DNA from: an uncultured Erythrobacter sp.
Lineage (GTDB): Bacteria > Pseudomonadota > Alphaproteobacteria > Sphingomonadales > Sphingomonadaceae
Reading direction: 5' to 3'
NCBI GenBank assembly: GCA_938015255.1
Contig: CALLQC010000036.1
Location: 1-40,952, forward strand
DNA: 40,952 nt
Part shown: piece after piece, positions 1-9,021 of the stretch
How the letters are laid out: each line of letters begins with the position of its first letter
Numbering within the stretch: the stretch's first letter is position 1
Translations under genes and position numbers: made by a program
The notes under the pieces: model-generated
Databases searched by the model: none
What the model was told of the DNA's origin: nothing
What the model saw: the letters and a program-made list of their open reading frames with translations, nothing else

Positions 1-1
1 G

Positions 2-387
<386 letters not shown>

Positions 388-388
<1 letters not shown>

Positions 389-750
389 TGGCCGCGCCTG
401 CAAAGGTCACGCTCGATGAGAAATTCGCCCAGTTTTCAGAACAATGGGCTCCGCGTCTTGCGGCACGCTACAACGGAAACGAAGTGCGTCTTGCCAAGGT
501 CGAAGGCGATTTCCACTGGCACAAGCATGATGACACTGACGAGCTGTTCCTGGTTATTGCTGGTGATCTGGAGATGGAATTCCGCGACCGCACAGAGCAC
601 CTTTCAGCAGGCGATTTGATCGTCGTTCCCAAAGGAACGGAACATCGGCCCTGTGCCCGCGCAGGCGAGGTCAGGCTGCTGGTGATGGATGCCGAAGGCA
701 CGCCCAATACCGGCGATGCAGCAACCGCTTTTAAGCCTGTCGAGGTTTAG
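388..750 (+). CDS. small cupin-domain protein
   Basis: A 120-residue single-domain cupin. Cupin motif 1 is at about residues 40-59, with H45, H47 and E52 as likely metal ligands (HKHDDTDE). Motif 2 is at about 75-90 (GDLIVVPKGTEH), with H86 as the fourth ligand. There is no signal peptide, so it is probably cytoplasmic. The ATG overlaps the dehydrogenase stop, which suggests translational coupling and a linked but unknown role. Substrate and reaction cannot be deduced; small cupins include isomerases, dioxygenases and sugar-binding proteins. It ends 18 bp from the convergent TetR gene and I see no terminator between them. Confidence 0.85.
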
Positions 751-768
751 CCCCGCCAGAGCCCGTCT

Positions 769-1380
769 TCAGCCTGCCGGCGTTACCAGATGCCGCACCT
801 GTCCCTTGAGTTCGTAACCATAGGCTTCACAGATACGTTCATATTCGTCTTCGCCGTAGAAACGCGCAATGACAAAACCGGACGCGGCGAAGTACTCGAT
901 TGATGAAATGACCGCATAGATCCGGGCCAGTTTCTGAGCGAACGGCAGCTGCGAGACACCGTCGATCTGGTCAAGCATGCCGACGATGGAGTCCAGAAAC
1001 ACCTTCAAATAGCGTTCCTCCTCAGGCACGTCCTTGCGCTGATTGTCGAGCAATTCGCGCATCAGAACCTTGGCGTCGACAGGGTTTTCCAAGGCTGATT
1101 CGTAAATCGCCAGCACTATTTTTTCCAGCCGCTTCTCCGGCGGCTGACCAACCTCCTGTGCGCCTTGCATTGCCAAGAGAAGCCGATCGGATATCCCTTT
1201 CAACACTTCTGCGTAAAGGTCTTCTTTGCGTTTGAAGTGATAGAGCAAAGCCTGCTTTGTCAGACCAAGCTCGCCGGCAATTCGGGCGATGCTGGCACCG
1301 TAAAAGCCGCGCTCAGCGAATTGCTCTGCTGCTGCCTTTAGAAGCCGGCGGCGCGTTGCAAAATTATCTTCAGTGCTCAC
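769..1380 (-). CDS. TetR-family transcriptional regulator
   Basis: About 203 residues. The N-terminal 50 residues form a TetR-type helix-turn-helix: RRRLLKAAAEQFAERGF, then IARIAGELGLTKQALLYHF, the usual recognition-helix region ending in the YHF signature. The rest is an all-helical ligand-binding domain with no identifiable ligand. I chose the GTG at 1380 because it overlaps the upstream flavin-reductase stop as GTGA. An in-frame TTG at 1395 would add five residues but has no better ribosome site. The coupling suggests it regulates its own operon. No convincing operator palindrome was found upstream. Confidence 0.87.
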   Translation of the reverse strand: MSTEDNFATRRRLLKAAAEQFAERGFYGASIARIAGELGLTKQALLYHFKRKEDLYAEVLKGISDRLLLAMQGAQEVGQPPEKRLEKIVLAIYESALENPVDAKVLMRELLDNQRKDVPEEERYLKVFLDSIVGMLDQIDGVSQLPFAQKLARIYAVISSIEYFAASGFVIARFYGEDEYERICEAYGYELKGQVRHLVTPAG

Positions 1381-1898
1381 GATGGAATCGCGCAAAAGCG
1401 CCCTCCGAAAAATCCGAGCGCTATCGGCTCGGCAGCTGGACCAAGGATTTGCATTGCCGCGACCTCTCCCAATATCATCGTATGGTCACCCGCAGGATAC
1501 GCTTCCCACAGCTTGCACTCAATTGTGGCCAGCGCCCCTCGTATGACCGGCAACCCGCGTGCAGTGTAATCGAAATCATCGCGGTTCAGCGCTGTGTCGC
1601 CGCGCGCTGCATAACGCCGCGCAATCGTTTGCTGCCCATCGGCAAGAATGCTGATCGCAAATTCTTGAGCACCGACATAATCCTCGAACTGGCTGGAATC
1701 GTTGTGCAGGCTCCAGCAGATCAAGGTCGGCTCAAGCGAGACGGAAACGAGCGAATTGATCGTCATTCCGGATATGCCGCCTGTGTCATCCTCACTGTTC
1801 TGTGCGAAGGAAACCACGCATACACCCGTGGCGAACAAGCTCATTAGCTTGCGGAACTCGGTCGTATCGACCGGGCCTGCCTGATGGATAGTGGACAA
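1377..1898 (-). CDS. flavin reductase-like (FMN-binding split-barrel) protein
   Basis: 173 residues with the flavin-reductase-like domain pattern: the N-terminal FRKLMSLFATGVCVV, then GMTINSLVSVSLEPTLICWSL, where the family binds flavin phosphate, and a C-terminal GFFGGRFCAI. Such proteins are usually the NAD(P)H:flavin reductase partner of two-component monooxygenases, but no oxygenase gene is in view. The start is a TTG at 1898, supported by GGAG 8 nt upstream. A TTGACA hexamer lies about 80 bp upstream on this strand without a clear -10. It is followed by a coupled TetR gene, which probably controls it. Confidence 0.82.
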   Translation of the reverse strand: MSTIHQAGPVDTTEFRKLMSLFATGVCVVSFAQNSEDDTGGISGMTINSLVSVSLEPTLICWSLHNDSSQFEDYVGAQEFAISILADGQQTIARRYAARGDTALNRDDFDYTARGLPVIRGALATIECKLWEAYPAGDHTMILGEVAAMQILGPAAEPIALGFFGGRFCAIPS

Positions 1899-2090
1899 AG
1901 GGGATCTCCGCAGGGGACATATTAACTGAAATTTTGGGCTGAAATGCGCGTTCCCTTACCGCGCGGCAATTGTCAATCGATCGCGGCGCAAGATTATCGG
2001 TTTGAAATAGCCGATTTACGGGCACCTAAGTGTGATCGGTGCGTTCATGCAACAGTGTATCACGGGATTTTAGGATAAGGATGGCGGGAC

Positions 2091-3284
2091 ATGATTGATC
2101 GAGTAGGCTTTGCGCTGAAAGACTTCCTCAAACAGGAAAGTGCAGGCGGGATCGTATTGATTGTCGCGGCAGCGCTTGCCTTGGTCATTGCCAACACGCC
2201 TATGGCTGGTGCTTATTTCGGCACACTCGAGACCAAGCTCAACCTGTCTTACGGTTCGTTCGCGATTGATAAGCCACTGCTCTTGTGGATCAACGATGGA
2301 CTTATGGCGATCTTCTTCTTCCTTATTGGTCTGGAGGTGAAGCGTGAAGTTCTTGAAGGCCAATTGTCGAGCTGGGACAAGGCATCGCTTCCTCTAATCG
2401 CCGCAATCGGCGGAATGGCTATCCCCGCAGCAATCTTCGTCGCGTTCAACTGGAATTCGCCGGAAAGCATTGCCGGTTGGGCGATTCCGGCGGCGACCGA
2501 TATTGCCTTTGCGCTCGGCATCCTTTCGCTTCTTGGTCCGAGAGTTCCCGTTGCGCTCAAGGCGCTTTTGCTTGCTGTTGCAGTTATCGACGATATCGGC
2601 GCTATTACCATCATAGCGCTGTTTTACTCGGGCGAGCTGAAAGTCGACATGCTGCTGAGCGCGGGCTTTACCCTGCTTGTTCTTGCGCTGATCGGCAGGG
2701 CCAAGTTCGGATCGCGCATTCCGTATGTCTTGCTCACCGTGCTGATGTGGGTGTTCGTACTCAAATCCGGTGTCCACGCCACGCTCGCGGGTGTGGCTGC
2801 GGCTTTCTGCGTACCCATGGTCACGCGCCACGGCGAGCGGCTGCTAGAGGATATGGAGCATGGATTGCATTATTGGGTAGCCTTCCTGATCATTCCAATT
2901 TTCGGATTCGCCAATGCCGGAGTTTCGCTAATCGGAATTGCTCCGTCAGACCTGCTCGCACCGCTGCCGCTGGGCATCGCGCTCGGATTGCTCATCGGCA
3001 AGCAGATCGGCATTTTCGGATTTGCCTATCTCGGCGTCAAAGCCGGGTTCGCCAAGCTGCCGGAAAATGTCAGTTGGAAGCAGATTCACGGGCTTTCACT
3101 ACTGGCCGCGATTGGCTTCACGATGAGCCTGTTCATCGGCAACCTCGCCTTTGCCGATCCAGCGCAGGTGGATGCGGTTAAACTCGGTGTGCTTTCAGGT
3201 TCATTGGTGGCCGCGCTCGCAGGCTTTTTCCTGCTGAAGGCGGTCTTGCCTGACGCGCCTGCGGAAGATACCCGCGAGGCATGA
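2091..3284 (+). CDS. nhaA: Na+/H+ antiporter NhaA
   Basis: 397 residues, close to the family length of about 390, with some eleven to twelve hydrophobic segments. The paired aspartates of the ion-binding site are D167-D168 in AVAVIDDIGAI, and the TDIAFALG motif contains D137. The C-terminal HGLSLLAAIGFTMSLFIGNLAF is also characteristic. It is an inner-membrane antiporter that exports Na+ in exchange for H+, which suits a marine or alkaline habitat. The ATG at 2091 follows GGCGGG. The stop overlaps the next start (ATGA), so the hydrolase gene is co-translated. Confidence 0.97.
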   Translation: MIDRVGFALKDFLKQESAGGIVLIVAAALALVIANTPMAGAYFGTLETKLNLSYGSFAIDKPLLLWINDGLMAIFFFLIGLEVKREVLEGQLSSWDKASLPLIAAIGGMAIPAAIFVAFNWNSPESIAGWAIPAATDIAFALGILSLLGPRVPVALKALLLAVAVIDDIGAITIIALFYSGELKVDMLLSAGFTLLVLALIGRAKFGSRIPYVLLTVLMWVFVLKSGVHATLAGVAAAFCVPMVTRHGERLLEDMEHGLHYWVAFLIIPIFGFANAGVSLIGIAPSDLLAPLPLGIALGLLIGKQIGIFGFAYLGVKAGFAKLPENVSWKQIHGLSLLAAIGFTMSLFIGNLAFADPAQVDAVKLGVLSGSLVAALAGFFLLKAVLPDAPAEDTREA

Positions 3285-4138
3285 CGCCGCTTGCACGAAC
3301 GCTGCCTGTCAACGGCATCGAGCTTTCTTATTTCGAATGGCCGGGCACAGACGATGCCCGGCCACTCATTTTCGCCCATGCCACCGGTTTTCACGCGCGA
3401 GTCTGGGATGCGGTGATTGACCATTTTCCCCGTCGCCGCGTGCTCTCGATCGACCTGCGCGGGCACGGGCGCTCAACCGGAGGGCCAATTGACCGACTTC
3501 GCAGCTTTTCTGACGATGCAACCGCATTTATCGACGCGCTCGACATCAGTGATGCGATAGGCATCGGCCATTCGATGGGCGCACACACGCTCGCGCAGGC
3601 GGCATCCGAACGCGTCGGAGCATTTGCCAAGCTAGTTCTGTTTGATCCGGTAATCCTTGCACCCGAATTCTACGCTCCGCAGGAGCCGTTGTTCACGCCC
3701 GACAATCCGCATCCAACCAGTAAACGCAGACGCGATTTCGACAGTGTAGAGGCGATGATCGATCGGTTTAGGGATCGCGATCCCTATGATCTCTTCGACC
3801 GCCGCGTCTTCGAGGATTATTGCCGGTTCGGTTTGCAGCCGAAACCTAGTGGCCAGGGTTTTGAACTCGCATGCGCGCCTGAAATGGAGGCCAGCGTATA
3901 TGCCGCCGGGCGCTCCAATCCTGCTATCCTTGATGTAATGGCGCGGTTGGATGTCGCCACGCTGATCGTCCGCGCCAAGCAAACCAACATTCAGGATTTT
4001 AAAAGCTCACCCACTTGGCCGCTGCTCGCGCAGACCATGCCCAATGGCACCGATATGCCGCGCCCGGATATGACGCATTTTCACCCGTTTGAAGATCCCG
4101 CCGATGCCGCACGTATCATCAGGGAGTTTGCGGACTAG
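3281..4138 (+). CDS. alpha/beta-fold hydrolase
   Basis: 285 residues with the alpha/beta hydrolase fold. The oxyanion-hole region HATGFHARVW is at about 33-42, the nucleophile elbow GHSMG is at 96-100 (S98), and a late histidine lies in DMTHFHPFEDP near the C-terminus. There is no signal peptide. Substrate is not predictable; the family includes esterases, haloperoxidase-like proteins and C-C hydrolases. It is coupled to nhaA by an ATGA overlap. It ends 7 bp before the convergent end of fliS, which marks the left border of the flagellar locus. Confidence 0.88.
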   Translation: MTPLARTLPVNGIELSYFEWPGTDDARPLIFAHATGFHARVWDAVIDHFPRRRVLSIDLRGHGRSTGGPIDRLRSFSDDATAFIDALDISDAIGIGHSMGAHTLAQAASERVGAFAKLVLFDPVILAPEFYAPQEPLFTPDNPHPTSKRRRDFDSVEAMIDRFRDRDPYDLFDRRVFEDYCRFGLQPKPSGQGFELACAPEMEASVYAAGRSNPAILDVMARLDVATLIVRAKQTNIQDFKSSPTWPLLAQTMPNGTDMPRPDMTHFHPFEDPADAARIIREFAD

Positions 4139-4145
4139 CTATCCG

Positions 4146-4523
4146 TCACCCAGGCACGCCAAGCGCCGCAAGAACATCGGCAAAGTCAGTGCGAGCCTGC
4201 GCAATTTCTCCTTTCCGGGCGTCCCCTATGTTGCGTGCGATCAAGCTCGCCAGCCCACCGTAAAACCGGGTAAGTTCGGCTTTCAGCGGATTGTTCGCAG
4301 CCACTGTTCTCCCCAGCCACAGCGCGATAGAATGCGCTCGTGCAAGCGGCACGGCAGGCTTCGCTTGAGGCCCTCGTTCAAGCGCAGCGAGCGCCTGCCC
4401 CAGCGCCTGCACGACCTCTTCCAGACAGATCCGGGTGAGGTCGTTGCCGGCGCTCGCTTCGATCCGTGCATCCAGATCGATCCTGCGATACGTGGCAGAG
4501 GGGCTTTGACTGAGCATCATCAC
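4146..4523 (-). CDS. fliS: flagellar export chaperone FliS
   Basis: 125 residues, typical FliS size, predicted all-helical. It keeps the family layout: a Tyr near the N-terminus (TYRRIDLDARIEAS), then LTRICLEEVVQALGQAL where the family has LVxMLYDGAL, then an AHSIALWLGRTV helix. FliS binds the C-terminus of flagellin in the cytoplasm and delivers it to the export gate. It follows fliD with a 17-bp gap and is the last gene of the block. Sequence conservation is low, so the call rests on pattern plus position after fliD. Confidence 0.82.
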   Translation of the reverse strand: MMMLSQSPSATYRRIDLDARIEASAGNDLTRICLEEVVQALGQALAALERGPQAKPAVPLARAHSIALWLGRTVAANNPLKAELTRFYGGLASLIARNIGDARKGEIAQARTDFADVLAALGVPG

Positions 4524-4540
4524 GCCATTATCCTTTCGGC

Positions 4541-5974
4541 TCAGCTGTCCGCATTCCAGATTTCGACTTGCTGCTGCAAGAATGTCAGCGTCGATTGCGA
4601 GCTGGCGATCCGAGTTTCCGCAGCGACCAGATCTCGCGTCAGACGCTCTCGCAGGCGGTCCTGCTGTTCGGCTATGCGTGTCAGGCGCTCCTCGTTACGC
4701 TCAACCTGGTTGTTATAGCGACGCACAGAGCCGCCCAGTGACCCGGGATCGGTCGTCAACGCGGTCTCGCGTGCCAGATTATCAATCGTAGCAAACAGGC
4801 CAAATGGCCCGGCTGTAAACATCGCTGCCGCGCCTTCAGGACTGGTCGCAAGCGTTTCTTCCAGCCTTGCCGTATCAAGCCGGAAGGTGCCGTCCCGGTT
4901 TAACGAGAGACCGAGATCGGCGAGCGTGCTAGGTTCACCCGGAGCAGCCCCCGGCATGACAGTTGCACTCGTGAGCCTTGCCAGATCACGCTTTAGCTCG
5001 CGAGCACCCGCATCATTGGCGAGAGTTCCGCCAAAAGCGGCGGCCGTTTCATTGAGCAGCTCCGCAAGATCATTCATGGCTGCAACAAAATCGCTCATGA
5101 CCTGCGTGATTGCGGACTGGTTATTGGAAAAGGTGATGGTGGTCGGCGCGCCAATATTGGTTTGCCGCAGCTCCAATGTCATTCCTTGAGGTAGGCCGGT
5201 CACGGTGTTGCTCTGACTGCGCTGCTCCACGGTGTCGAGCAGGAAAACCGCATCGCCAGCGGTCTGGCGAAGCTCGCCGGAATCGCTCGCGGGGGACCAT
5301 GAGAGATAGCCAAGATCGCCCGGCGTATCGGTCGGGCTTGCAGATGAACTTTGCCCCTCCAGAGTGAACCCGTTCACCGCGCCTTGCTCTCCCTTGATCA
5401 CCAATTGCGCGCCGGTTGGTCCCTGCGCGACATAGGCGGTGAGCGCGCCGCCGCTCTCGCTGCCAATTCGGCTGGCAACACTGGTAAGGGTTTCGTCAGC
5501 GGCGATGGCGATATCAAGCGCTGCACGCGACGCATCCTCGGAGAAACCAGCTCCATCGACTGTGCCGAAACGAATGCGGAGATTGCCTTCTCCAACCAGA
5601 TCACTAGCGCTTGCATAGCTGCGCGAAACAAGTGTCTGCGACTGGGCCAGCGCTGTGACCTCAAGCGAAAACGCGCCTGCCGGGCTGGTGCCCGCAGCAG
5701 TCGTAACTGTCGCCACTGATGGGTTGCCCAGCTGCGCGCGGGGCGCAAGATCCCCATTGCGCACGCGGTCACCCAAAGCGCTTGCAAGCTCACTCAGCGA
5801 TCCGCGCAGCAGGGACGCGGCTGAGATGCGTGCTTCGAGGCTGGCGTTGCGCTGTTCCAGATTGTCTCGCTGAAACGCATATGTGGCATCAGACAGATCA
5901 TCGGCGAGCTGAATGAAGTTGATCCCGCTGCCAGCGCCGAGAGCGGTAAGAATTGATGAGCCGGGATTATCCAT
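4541..5974 (-). CDS. fliD: flagellar cap protein FliD (HAP2)
   Basis: 477 residues. The N-terminal FliD domain (about 1-105) starts SSILTALGAGSGINFIQLADDL. The central domain (about 220-460) has the FliD-type TITFSNNQSAITQVMSDFV stretch. The C-terminal coiled coil contains NNQVERNEERLTRIAEQQDRL and ends LTFLQQQVEIWNA. It caps the growing filament and folds flagellin into place. The ATG at 5974 has no Shine-Dalgarno sequence and lies almost at the predicted start point of the FliA-type promoter just upstream, so the mRNA may be leaderless. It begins 30 bp after flhB. Confidence 0.93.
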   Translation of the reverse strand: MDNPGSSILTALGAGSGINFIQLADDLSDATYAFQRDNLEQRNASLEARISAASLLRGSLSELASALGDRVRNGDLAPRAQLGNPSVATVTTAAGTSPAGAFSLEVTALAQSQTLVSRSYASASDLVGEGNLRIRFGTVDGAGFSEDASRAALDIAIAADETLTSVASRIGSESGGALTAYVAQGPTGAQLVIKGEQGAVNGFTLEGQSSSASPTDTPGDLGYLSWSPASDSGELRQTAGDAVFLLDTVEQRSQSNTVTGLPQGMTLELRQTNIGAPTTITFSNNQSAITQVMSDFVAAMNDLAELLNETAAAFGGTLANDAGARELKRDLARLTSATVMPGAAPGEPSTLADLGLSLNRDGTFRLDTARLEETLATSPEGAAAMFTAGPFGLFATIDNLARETALTTDPGSLGGSVRRYNNQVERNEERLTRIAEQQDRLRERLTRDLVAAETRIASSQSTLTFLQQQVEIWNADS

Positions 5975-5981
5975 GCCAGCA

Positions 5982-6009
5982 AGAACGGCAGGATCGGCGA
6001 GGTTTTAAG
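5982..6009 (-). promoter_or_regulatory. putative sigma-28 (FliA) promoter of fliD-fliS
   Basis: On the minus strand this reads CTTAAA (6009-6004), a 14-nt spacer, then GCCGTTCT (5989-5982). The -35 part overlaps the flhB stop codon. It matches the same arrangement before flagellin, flgM and the ExbB/ExbD-like pair. The classical enterobacterial sigma-28 site is TAAA-N15-GCCGATAA, so the spacer here is one base shorter. The predicted start point is at or next to the fliD ATG. Confidence 0.62.
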
Positions 6010-7150
6010 GGTCTTTTCCCTTGCTTATCGCGCGGCCATCGGCGTCGAAATGCAGCGCATCGGGAACGCTGATCACGGGTTTGCGAACCGAATCGCCCCG
6101 CTTGAGCGAAAGGACGAATGCCACGAGAGACGCAATCGCGACATAAAGCTCCTCGCGCACCATCTGGTTTTGCCGCGTCGTGAAATACACTGCGCGGGCA
6201 AGGCGCGGATAATGCAGGATGGGCAGATCGTTCTCGCCTGCGATGTCCCGCATCGCCAGCGCCGTTTCACCCCGGCCCTTCGCAAGCAGGACAGGCGCAG
6301 GCGCGATATCGGGGTCGTAAGTCAAAGCAACTGCGAAATGCATCGGGTTCACGATGACAAATTGTGCGTCCTTCATTGCCCTTGCGACGCCGCCGCGCGC
6401 GAGATCGCGTTGCCGCTGACGCCGCGCCATCTTGACTTCGGGCGACCCTTCGGACTGTTTGATTTCCTCGCGCATGTCCTTGTGGCTCATTTTGAGCCGT
6501 TTGTTGCGCTGGAACAGCTGCGCGGGATAGTCGACCATTGCAATAACGACCAGCCCGATAACCAGCAGCCCCACCAGCGAGAGGCCTGCATCCCAGGCAA
6601 AAGCAAGCTGCGCTTCGAGCGGAACCCGGCCTAGCCCGAAAAGATCGCTGATATTCCCCGTGGCCCACCACCATGCAATGCCGCCCAGCAGGACCAGCTT
6701 GAGCAGGCTTTTGCCAAGCTCAATGAGGCCCTGTGTTCCGAAAATGCGTTTTAACCCCGAGAGCGGATTGATCCTCGAACCCTTTGGCTTCAGGCTGGAT
6801 GGAACAAAGCGCCCTTCGCCCAGCAGTAATTGGGACGCTGTCGTCATTATCGCGACCGCAAGACCGATGACGATAACCGGTGGCATCACCTCGGCCGAGA
6901 TGTCTGAAAACAGGTTGCCTGGCTGCATATCCTCGATCGCTCTGCGATCAAAAATAAAGCCATTGGCAGCAACGTTTTTCATACTGTCAAACAGCCATCC
7001 GCCAACCAGTGTCAGCACGGCAATGCCGGTGGCGAGACCAGCTGCCGTTCCCAGTTCGCGCGAACGCAAAACGTCGCCCTTTCGCGCGGCATCGGATTTG
7101 CGCTTGGGTGTTGGCTCGAACGTCTTCTCGCCTGAATTTTCCTCGCTCAT
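6005..7150 (-). CDS. flhB: flagellar export-gate protein FlhB
   Basis: 381 residues: four membrane helices in the N-terminal 210 residues, followed by the cytoplasmic domain that switches substrate class at hook completion. The N-terminus SGEKTFEPTPKRKSDAARKG is the family signature. The self-cleavage motif is NPMH at residues 268-271 (6338-6349) instead of the usual NPTH; Asn and Pro around the scissile bond are kept. Length is close to the Salmonella protein (383). It starts inside the fliR stop (ATGA). The stop codon lies in the fliD promoter. Confidence 0.96.
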   Translation of the reverse strand: MSEENSGEKTFEPTPKRKSDAARKGDVLRSRELGTAAGLATGIAVLTLVGGWLFDSMKNVAANGFIFDRRAIEDMQPGNLFSDISAEVMPPVIVIGLAVAIMTTASQLLLGEGRFVPSSLKPKGSRINPLSGLKRIFGTQGLIELGKSLLKLVLLGGIAWWWATGNISDLFGLGRVPLEAQLAFAWDAGLSLVGLLVIGLVVIAMVDYPAQLFQRNKRLKMSHKDMREEIKQSEGSPEVKMARRQRQRDLARGGVARAMKDAQFVIVNPMHFAVALTYDPDIAPAPVLLAKGRGETALAMRDIAGENDLPILHYPRLARAVYFTTRQNQMVREELYVAIASLVAFVLSLKRGDSVRKPVISVPDALHFDADGRAISKGKDP

Positions 7151-7944
7151 ACGGAGCCTCCAGGTTCGGTAAGGAGCGCTTCCACCTGTCGCAAGGCTGC
7201 TTCCAGAAGATCGGCAAACTGGCCGGTTATGATTGGCATGACCACGACGAGCGCGGCGATTCCTGCCAGCACGCCAGCAGGCAGGCCCAGAGCGAAAAGA
7301 TTGAGCGCCGGGGCCGAGCGAGAAATCACGCCGGTCACGGTCTGGACCAGCAGCAACACCAGAACCACCGGAAACGCAATCGCGGCGGCAACCGCCAGCC
7401 CGTGCCCCATAAACAGTACGACGTCCCCGGCCCTAGCCGGATCGAACGCAACCGTTCCCGCAGGCAACAACCGGTAGCTTTCAATCAACAATTCGAACCA
7501 CAGCAAATGCGCGCCTATGGCGTAAAAGAGCAATGTGAGGATCAGTCCGAAATAAGTCCCGACTGCGCCGGATTGCGCGCCGCTGTTGGGATCTATCGAG
7601 GTCGCGATTGCGAGGCCCATTGTGCCGGCAATCTGTTCAGCTGCAATTTGCGGAACTGCGAATGCAATTTGCAAGATAAAGCCGAGCACCGTTCCGATCA
7701 CCACTTCCTGCACAACCGCAAGCAGGGCCGCAAAGCTCATCATTTCAGGGATCGGCGGCAGAGGCACCCAGCTGGCGATGAAGATCGAAAAGACTATCGC
7801 AAGCAGTGCGCGCAGCTGGAATGGCACGCTCATCCCGGCGATCATCGGCGCAGCGATCAGCGCAGCGCCGCTGCGTATCGACAGAAACAATATCTGCCAC
7901 AATTGCGCCTCGAGACTGGCATATCCGAAATCGAGAACTTCCAC
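7147..7944 (-). CDS. fliR: flagellar export-gate protein FliR
   Basis: 265 residues with about six hydrophobic segments. It includes family-typical LRALLAIVFSIFIA, VVIGTVLGFILQIAFAVPQIAAEQI and LAVAAAIAFPVVLVLLLVQ. It is part of the FliPQR core of the type III export channel in the inner membrane. The frame is open to 8193, but that extension overlaps fliQ and has no FliR-like sequence. I place the start at the GTG at 7944, just after the fliQ stop, which gives the usual FliR length. It is coupled to flhB by ATGA. Confidence 0.93.
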   Translation of the reverse strand: MEVLDFGYASLEAQLWQILFLSIRSGAALIAAPMIAGMSVPFQLRALLAIVFSIFIASWVPLPPIPEMMSFAALLAVVQEVVIGTVLGFILQIAFAVPQIAAEQIAGTMGLAIATSIDPNSGAQSGAVGTYFGLILTLLFYAIGAHLLWFELLIESYRLLPAGTVAFDPARAGDVVLFMGHGLAVAAAIAFPVVLVLLLVQTVTGVISRSAPALNLFALGLPAGVLAGIAALVVVMPIITGQFADLLEAALRQVEALLTEPGGSV

Positions 7945-7964
7945 GGTGCGGCCCTGGCTATGGT

Positions 7965-8237
7965 TTACACAGCCAGAGTGGCAATCTGAGCAAAGATTTC
8001 TTCGAGAAATTCGCCAAGCAATGCCATCATCGTACCGCCGAGCAGCACGAAAACCACCGCAACCACCGCGAGTTTGGGCACGAAGGTCAGCGTCTGCTCG
8101 TTGACTGACGTGGCGGCCTGAATGATCCCTACCACCAGTCCGATAACAAGCGCCGCGACAAGGACTGGCCCAGCGATCAGCGCGGTCACCCACAAGGTCT
8201 GATCCGCCAGAGAAAGGAGCTGCGCATCCTCCTGCAT
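7965..8237 (-). CDS. fliQ: flagellar export-gate protein FliQ
   Basis: 90 residues with two membrane hairpin helices (about 17-40 and 54-75) joined by the conserved loop GIIQAATSVNEQTLTFVPK. It is the FliQ subunit around the FliP/FliR channel core. I chose the ATG at 8237, 1 bp after the fliP stop, because it gives the family length of about 89 residues. An in-frame TTG at 8246 would overlap fliP. A 20-bp gap separates it from fliR. Confidence 0.94.
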   Translation of the reverse strand: MQEDAQLLSLADQTLWVTALIAGPVLVAALVIGLVVGIIQAATSVNEQTLTFVPKLAVVAVVFVLLGGTMMALLGEFLEEIFAQIATLAV

Positions 8238-8238
8238 G

Positions 8239-9021
8239 TCAGGCAAAACTCATCGCAAGACTGCCCATCAAAAGCGCCCAGCCGTCGACCAGCACAAACA
8301 GCAGCAACTTAAACGGCAGCGAGATGATCGTGGGGGAAAGCATCATCATCCCAAGGCTCATCAACACGCTCGCAACCACAAGGTCGATCACGAGAAACGG
8401 CAAAAACAGCATGAAACCAATCTGGAATGCAGTTTCCAGCTCGCTGGTAACAAAGGCCGGTAGCAGGATGGAAAACGGAACATCGTCGGCTACGGAAAAG
8501 CCGCCCACGCCCGCGATATCCGCAAACATCATCAAATTCCGCTCTCGCGTCTGGTTCAACATGAAGGTGTGAAACGCCTCGCCTGCGCTGGCTATTGCAG
8601 CATCGGCTGATAGCGCACCTGCGGCATAAGGCTGGATCGCGGTAACATTCACCGTCTCAAGCGTCGGGGCCATCACGAAAAGCGACAGGAACAGCGACAG
8701 ACCGACCAACACCTGTGTCGGCGGAGACCCTTGCAGGCCGAGGGCCTGCCGCAGGATAGACAGAACGACGAGAATGCGCAGAAAACTGGTCATCATTAAC
8801 ACCAGCGCAGGCAGGATCGTGAGCAAGCTCATCAGGATCAACAACTGCAGCGAGAAACTCAGCGGCGTGTCGTCACCTGTGCCGTCCTCGCCTAGTGCGC
8901 GTTCAATTGCACTGCCAATGCCTGCGGGCGCTTCACCCGCCGCTGCGTTGGCAGCCGCGAGCGGATCAATCGCCGCGCTCGCGGCTATTACCAATCCCGC
9001 AGTCAGCGCGAGCCTTTTCAC
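8239..9021 (-). CDS. fliP: flagellar export-gate protein FliP
   Basis: 260 residues. A cleavable-type signal sequence occupies the first 25 residues, as is normal for FliP. The family core follows: LLTILPALVLMMTSFLRI, then GSPPTQVLVGLSLFLSLFVM, with three to four more membrane helices, and a C-terminal LPFKLLLFVLVDGW. It forms the export pore with FliQ and FliR. The GTG at 9021 overlaps the fliO stop (GTGA). Confidence 0.96.
   Translation of the reverse strand: MKRLALTAGLVIAASAAIDPLAAANAAAGEAPAGIGSAIERALGEDGTGDDTPLSFSLQLLILMSLLTILPALVLMMTSFLRILVVLSILRQALGLQGSPPTQVLVGLSLFLSLFVMAPTLETVNVTAIQPYAAGALSADAAIASAGEAFHTFMLNQTRERNLMMFADIAGVGGFSVADDVPFSILLPAFVTSELETAFQIGFMLFLPFLVIDLVVASVLMSLGMMMLSPTIISLPFKLLLFVLVDGWALLMGSLAMSFA

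Noticed and set aside
711-736. CTTAAA with GCCG at 15-nt spacing on the minus strand inside the cupin gene
   Set aside because: The spacer differs from the four sites and no minus-strand gene starts downstream.
1257-1847. 196-codon plus-strand frame opposite the TetR and flavin-reductase genes
   Set aside because: Both minus-strand genes have clear family motifs, and this frame has none.
7945-8193. N-terminal extension of the fliR frame (full frame 348 residues)
   Set aside because: It overlaps fliQ, has no hydrophobic or FliR-like character, and the GTG at 7944 gives the normal length.
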